A DNA stretch of 41,310 bases from Nitrospinaceae bacterium. Its GTDB lineage: Bacteria; Nitrospinota; Nitrospinia; Nitrospinales; VA-1. The translations under genes were made by a program, and so were the position numbers. Below are positions 37,560 to 41,310 of this stretch, in pieces (position 1 is the first letter of the stretch; each line of letters starts with the position of its first letter). The stretch lies in the NCBI GenBank assembly GCA_029261475.1, contig JAJDBG010000052.1, positions 1 to 41,310 of the forward strand, given 5' to 3'. Below the pieces are notes generated by a model, which was not told the DNA's origin, searched no databases, and worked only from the letters and a program-made list of their open reading frames with translations.

Positions 37560-38138
37560 TTATTTTTTTATTTGCCATTCGCCGTTTTCTGCCTCTATCC
37601 ATTCACCGGGAAGTGCTTTGTCACGATTGAGTCCGGCGAAGATTTTTTGGACTTTGGGCATATCGTCTTTTGCAAAATTTTCATTCGTGTCGATGATCCG
37701 TTTCAGAATAACGAGTCGGCTCTTGTTTTCTTCTTTTATGATAGCCTGGGCGAACTCTACAAAACGCTCGTCCTTCTTTTTCGTACATTGGATGGCCAGA
37801 AAAGCGAGCAGTCCATCGGCCCCTTCACCTGCGCAGGATTCTTTTTTGAATGCCTGAATGTCATCATTATTGAACTCCTGTCTTTGCCTCGCACGAATTG
37901 CGGCTTTCTTGCCTTTGGGAATTTCGGCAACTGTTTTCAATGCGCCCGTTTCATCCACTGAACGAACGGATGCCAGAAGTGCCATGTCGTTTCCGATTTC
38001 TTCGTAACTGCCCAAAATCTGATTTTCGAGTGCGGTTTTTTGATCCACCACTGTGACATCGACGGCCACCAGAGGCCCTCCACAGGCTGATAGCATGAGC
38101 ATTAAAAAAAGGCTGAAGAATGATTTTTTAGTTTTCAT
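37560..38138 (-). CDS. Predicted lipoprotein, DUF1318/YdbL-like
   Basis: Protein of 192 residues with a lipoprotein signal: MKTKKSFFSLFLMLMLSAC, with lipobox LSAC and the modified cysteine at residue 19. The mature part has VDVTVVDQKTALENQILGSY, VRSVD and RIIDTNENFAKDDMPKVQKIF. From memory this resembles uncharacterised delta-proteobacterial lipoproteins of the DUF1318 type, which I cannot verify here. It lies 39 bases after the ketoacyl synthase gene on the same strand. Function unknown; it would be anchored in a membrane facing the periplasm. Confidence 0.8.
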   Translation of the reverse strand: MKTKKSFFSLFLMLMLSACGGPLVAVDVTVVDQKTALENQILGSYEEIGNDMALLASVRSVDETGALKTVAEIPKGKKAAIRARQRQEFNNDDIQAFKKESCAGEGADGLLAFLAIQCTKKKDERFVEFAQAIIKEENKSRLVILKRIIDTNENFAKDDMPKVQKIFAGLNRDKALPGEWIEAENGEWQIKK

Positions 38139-38177
38139 AACTTGTGTCCGCTTGGGAAAGGCACGGTATTTATGGAC

Positions 38178-39428
38178 TCAGTCGGCCCATTTTTTCAAAA
38201 CCAATGCCGAGTTTTTTGAGCCGAACGAAATACAATTGCTGATAGCGATATCGACTTTTGCCGAGCGGCCCTCATTGGCAATATAGTCCATATCGCATTC
38301 TGGATCTGGATTTTCCTGATTGATGGTCGGAGTCATGTAGCCGTTTTTAAGAGTCAGAGCCGTGACCATCACTCCCAATGCCCCCGAAGCCCCTTGCGGA
38401 TGCCCGACCATCGACTTGGTGGAGCTGGCGGGTATTTTTCGGTTACCGAAAGCTTTTTTCACAGCCAGCGTTTCTATCCGGTCGTTCAATTCCGTTGAGG
38501 TGCCGTGCAGGTTGATGTATTGAACGTCGGCCTTATCGACCTGGGCATCCTTCATCGCCAGAGTGAGGGCGCGTGTCGATTGTTTTCCGTCGGGCATGAT
38601 CGCGACTCGATGATAAGCATCACAGCTCGAGCCGTAGCCAAGAATTTCTGCATAGATCGTGGCACCTCTTTTTTTCGCGTGCTCCAACTCTTCGAGAACC
38701 AGCATCCAGCTACCTTCGGCGAGTACAAAACCTTCCCGATCCTTATTGAAGGGACGTGAGCCTCGCGTCGGGTCGTCATTGAAGTGAATGGGGTTGACCT
38801 TCATCCTCTGAAACCCGCACATCATCGCAGGTGTCACGCAAGCTTCTACACCGCCCGACAAAAACCAATCCTCTAGCCCGAAACGGATCGTGTTGAAGGC
38901 ATAGCCCATTGCATCGGTCGAGCTTGCACATCCATTGGCCATCACATGGCTTCGGCCCATCAATCCAAAATACATCGAAAGCTCGCTGGAGAGCATGCCC
39001 ACCAGTGAGTTTGAAATCGCATAGGGGCTGATTTTATTTTTGCTTCCCGAGAAATAGATTTCAAATTGTTTCTCGGAAAAATCAAAACCCGCGCCACCGC
39101 TCCCGATAAGCACTCCCAGACTTTCAAAATCTTCGTCACTGAATTGACTGAGGTCGATGCCCGAATCTGCCAGTGCCTCGGTCGCTGAAGCAACCGCCAA
39201 AGGGACGGCTCGCGGCAATTTATTGAGGTCGCCACGCGAATACAACACACCCGGATCAAAGTCTTTGACCTCCCCCGCGATTTGGCAGGACAGATCGCCG
39301 GGATCAAAGGAATGGATCTTGTCGATGCCACTTTTCCCATCGCAAGTATTGCGCCAGAAATCTTTGACTCCGTTTCCATTGGGGCTCATGGCACCTAAGC
39401 CTGTAATGACCACCCTTCTAGGAAACAT
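38178..39428 (-). CDS. Beta-ketoacyl-ACP synthase II-like condensing enzyme
   Basis: Thiolase-fold condensing enzyme of 416 residues, expected to extend an acyl-ACP with malonyl-ACP. The triad is present: cysteine in NGCASSTDA (about 167), histidine in LHGTSTELND (about 307) and histidine in KSMVGHPQGASGA (about 343). NDDPTRGSRPFNKDREGFVLAEG is the usual FabF block. It stands apart from other fatty-acid genes and next to a lipoprotein, and sequence details (NGCASSTDAMGYAFNTI) differ from housekeeping FabF. It may therefore serve a special lipid or polyketide-like product rather than bulk fatty acids. Confidence 0.88.
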   Translation of the reverse strand: MFPRRVVITGLGAMSPNGNGVKDFWRNTCDGKSGIDKIHSFDPGDLSCQIAGEVKDFDPGVLYSRGDLNKLPRAVPLAVASATEALADSGIDLSQFSDEDFESLGVLIGSGGAGFDFSEKQFEIYFSGSKNKISPYAISNSLVGMLSSELSMYFGLMGRSHVMANGCASSTDAMGYAFNTIRFGLEDWFLSGGVEACVTPAMMCGFQRMKVNPIHFNDDPTRGSRPFNKDREGFVLAEGSWMLVLEELEHAKKRGATIYAEILGYGSSCDAYHRVAIMPDGKQSTRALTLAMKDAQVDKADVQYINLHGTSTELNDRIETLAVKKAFGNRKIPASSTKSMVGHPQGASGALGVMVTALTLKNGYMTPTINQENPDPECDMDYIANEGRSAKVDIAISNCISFGSKNSALVLKKWAD

Positions 39429-39506
39429 GAAAATCCAGTTTTTTTATCAGGTGAATAGACAAATCATCAGAGAACTTTATCAAGTCGCTCTCTCCTTCAT
39501 ATTTTG

Positions 39507-39524
39507 AAAAGCCAAAGGCCTTTT
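39507..39524. terminator. Possible weak terminator between lipM-like and ketoacyl synthase genes
   Basis: AAAAGCC and GGCCTTTT form about seven pairs with one bulge around AAA. On the minus strand this lies about 100 bases past the end of the octanoyltransferase gene. The tail is short (TTTT within the stem), so termination would be partial. Confidence 0.3.
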
Positions 39525-39622
39525 TAATAACAAATTCATAAAATCAAGCTATCACTTAAAACCTTATGGTAACACAGGCGAACCGCCAAACGAGAAGCTC
39601 TTTCCATGCAAATTTAGCAGAA

Positions 39623-40435
39623 TTATTTTTTTGCGTCATTCAGAATAACATCGCGCAGACTCTCTTCCAATCGGGTCAAACCATTTATTTTCCAACGACC
39701 GGGAAAGCTTTCCATAAAACCTTTTTCAAATGCCTGAGAAGCATCTTCCAGAGAAATTATATCGTCCGATAATTCATTCAGACTGATGGTTTGATCCATC
39801 AAAATCGAAAGGTTCTTTTCTCTCGCTTTGATATCAGGAAACTCAAACAGTGAGTTGATAAACTTTCTATCACAATCCAGCAAGACCGAACCTTGCTGTA
39901 AAAAGGCTCCTTTCAATCGGCGTTGTGCGCCCCCTGTCAGCTTCTTCCCATGAATAGAAACTTCATGCCCGTTCAAATGAGCGAAGCAAGCAGGGGAACG
40001 AAATTTCCCCTCGCCCTTATTTCCCTGTCGCGCTGCGCCCTGTGACTCCAAAGCGGGTGTTTCTACTCCCAAGTGGCACAATGAATTTTCAACCGCTCTG
40101 GAAACGGCAGAATAAGCCCCTTTCAAATTGGAAGGGAACTGCGCGTGCGGGATGGGCACGGTGAGGCTGTAAGTCAATTCGTTCTGATGCACCACCGCCC
40201 GGCCACCGGTCGGACGACGACTGACAGGGATATTGAGTCGATCACACAACTCACTATTGATCTGGCCTTTTGCTTCCTGAGCGTAACCCAGAGTCACCGC
40301 CATTTCCGACCAACCGTAAAGCCGGAGCGTGGGACCCGAATGGCCCTCGTTGCAGGCCTGCAAAAGAGCGCAATCGGTTGCCATGTTGACAGGGCCAGAC
40401 AAGGGACCGTCGCAAATGAGTCGCCATTCCATCAT
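39623..40435 (-). CDS. Octanoyltransferase LipM-type / lipoate-protein ligase A family
   Basis: Predicted to move octanoyl from ACP onto a lipoyl-domain acceptor. It has 270 residues. The biotinyl/lipoyl transferase fold has WRLICDGPLSGPVNMATDCALL, LRLYGWSEMAVTLGYAQ and SRRPTGGRAVVHQNELTYS (about 72-90). The lipoate-binding lysine is in GKKLTGGAQRR. A cysteine in SPACFAH at about residue 150 matches the catalytic cysteine position of LipM, while ATP-dependent LplA enzymes do not need it. Either of two adjacent ATGs may be used. No lipoylated enzyme genes are nearby. Confidence 0.82.
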   Translation of the reverse strand: MMEWRLICDGPLSGPVNMATDCALLQACNEGHSGPTLRLYGWSEMAVTLGYAQEAKGQINSELCDRLNIPVSRRPTGGRAVVHQNELTYSLTVPIPHAQFPSNLKGAYSAVSRAVENSLCHLGVETPALESQGAARQGNKGEGKFRSPACFAHLNGHEVSIHGKKLTGGAQRRLKGAFLQQGSVLLDCDRKFINSLFEFPDIKAREKNLSILMDQTISLNELSDDIISLEDASQAFEKGFMESFPGRWKINGLTRLEESLRDVILNDAKK

Positions 40436-40496
40436 GACCTCAATCCCTGCATTGGATAATCACGCATTCCATTCCGTTCGATATTATTGGCAAAAT

Positions 40497-40525
40497 TTAA
40501 AAGGCAAGGAATCATCAAATATAAT
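40497..40525 (+). promoter_or_regulatory. Sigma70-type promoter for the cytochrome/FGE gene
   Basis: A perfect TATAAT is preceded at 17 bases by TTAAAA (four of six to the -35 consensus). It is in the divergent spacer with the octanoyltransferase gene. A transcript would start near 40,532 with a leader of about 93 bases. Confidence 0.5.
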
Positions 40526-40534
40526 ATTTCGCTT

Positions 40535-40568
40535 TGACTCAATATTCGGCATCCGTTACCCTGAGTCA
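40535..40568 (+). promoter_or_regulatory. Inverted repeat TGACTCA-N20-TGAGTCA in the leader
   Basis: The two seven-base arms (40535-40541, 40562-40568) are exact inverted copies. A further TTGAGT at 40573-40578 is the inverse of ACTCAA at 40537-40542. The first arm can therefore pair with either partner. It may be an operator or a switchable 5' UTR hairpin. Confidence 0.4.
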
Positions 40569-40624
40569 CGAGTTGAGTAATAATAGAATACATAAAGAAT
40601 CGAACACTTTTCATCGAGTTTCCC

Positions 40625-41310
40625 TTGCGCTATTTTCATCTTTTCAAACCAACCGCTTTTGTCCTCGCCCTTGCTCTGTGCTTCATTGACACAGGCAAAG
40701 CCCTGGCCTATGAAAATATGCTTGCCGAAAGCGGTGCTAAAAAATGCGCAAGCAGCTGTCACGATCCAGAAAAGATAATACAAGCAAAACAAGATAAATT
40801 AGAACGCCCGCAATGCATGTCCTGCCATTTGGGCGTTCCCAAAACGGCTCATTCCAGCCCATTCAAAAATCCGCTTCTGCGTAAAATCGCCATAAAGGGA
40901 GAACCCGCGCACCCAAAACTCAAAGCTAAAAAAGCACCCGTTCCTCAAAAATCGAGCGATGACCCCGCAGTGGAGAACATGGCATTCATACCCGCCGGAG
41001 AATTCATCATGGGGTCGAACGAGCGATGGGACGACGAAGGCCCCGAGCATATAGCGCAGACCAAGGCATTCTATATTGATCTGTACGAGATCACCAATAG
41101 CGATTATAAAATTTTCGCAGAAGCAACCAGCCGAGAGAAACCCTACCACTGGCCCAAAGGGGAAATCCCCAAGGGGAAGGAAAATCATCCTGTCGTCTAC
41201 GTCAATTGGTTTGACGCACTTGATTATTGCTAGTGGGCGGGGAAACGTTTGCCCACAGAACTCGAGTGGGAAATGGCCGCCCGTTGTGAAGATTGGCTGA
41301 TTTATCCCTG
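40625..41310 (+). pseudogene. Heme-c motif / formylglycine-generating-enzyme-like protein, interrupted by in-frame TAG
   Basis: Starts at TTG (no better in-frame start; weak GAG six bases upstream). A signal peptide covers about residues 1-28 with likely cleavage after KALA. CASSCH (a CX3CH motif, about 41-46) and CMSCH (CXXCH, about 64-68) are candidate heme-c sites. From about residue 117 an FGE-sulfatase (SUMF1-type) domain begins: MAFIPAGEFIMGSNERWDDEGPEH, FYIDLYEITNSDYKIF, NHPVVYVNWFDALDYC. TAG follows at 41231-41233. The same frame then continues WAGKRLPTELEWEMAARC, the expected next block, to the window edge. The gene is either disrupted by a point mutation (CAG to TAG would suffice) or read through. 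The 3' end is outside the window. Confidence 0.8.

Noticed and set aside
1-41310. Genome-wide reassignment of TAG
   Set aside because: rplV, rpmG and the GT4 gene end in TAG exactly where their families end, so TAG is a normal stop here. Only site-specific read-through or mutation remains for the FGE-like gene.

Overview
The window is bacterial, with moderate GC and a diderm-type gene set: lipoprotein, polyprenyl-phosphate sugar transferases and a periplasmic c-type cytochrome motif. Ribosomal, RNA polymerase and EF-Tu sequences look deltaproteobacterial or Nitrospinota-like. I make this placement from memory of the families and hold it loosely.

Region 1 (1-28,309, all minus strand) is one continuous expression-machinery array. 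Read in transcription order it runs: tRNA-Thr(UGU), tRNA-Tyr(GUA), tRNA-Gly(UCC), tRNA-Thr(GGU), rpmG, tRNA-Trp(CCA), secE, nusG, rplK, rplA, rplJ, rplL, rpoB, rpoC, rpsL, rpsG, fusA, tuf, rpsJ, rplC, rplD, rplW, rplB, rpsS, rplV, rpsC, rplP, rpmC, rpsQ, rplN, rplX, rplE, rpsN, rpsH, rplF, rplR, rpsE, rplO, secY, adk (cut by the window edge). The tRNA/secE-nusG, L11-beta, str, S10 and spc operons are thus joined head to tail. rpmD (L30) is missing from its usual place between rpsE and rplO. A good sigma70-type promoter lies before rpsL. Strong stem-loops sit between rplL and rpoB and between rpoB and rpoC, where expression of the beta operon is commonly tuned. Several core genes start with TTG or GTG behind good Shine-Dalgarno sequences.

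Region 2 (28,310-28,668) is an AT-rich gap without a gene. It presumably carries the promoter of the tRNA/secE end of the array.

Region 3 (28,669-41,310) is accessory. It holds a nucleotide-sugar-epimerase-like extended SDR (minus) and a plus-strand glycosyltransferase trio: a GT-C membrane transferase, a DPM1-like polyprenyl-phosphate sugar synthase and a GT4 transferase. A terminator-like hairpin separates the trio from a minus-strand pair, a second GT-C-like membrane protein and a bifunctional class II aldolase/short-chain dehydrogenase. Next come a lipoprotein and a KAS II-like ketoacyl synthase, then a LipM-type octanoyltransferase, all on minus.

The last gene (plus, from 40,625) has a signal peptide, two heme-c-like motifs and a formylglycine-generating-enzyme (SUMF1-type) domain. 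An in-frame TAG interrupts that domain between two conserved blocks, and the reading frame then continues to the window edge. This is the most unusual observation in the window. I see no CRISPR array, insertion sequence or rRNA gene.
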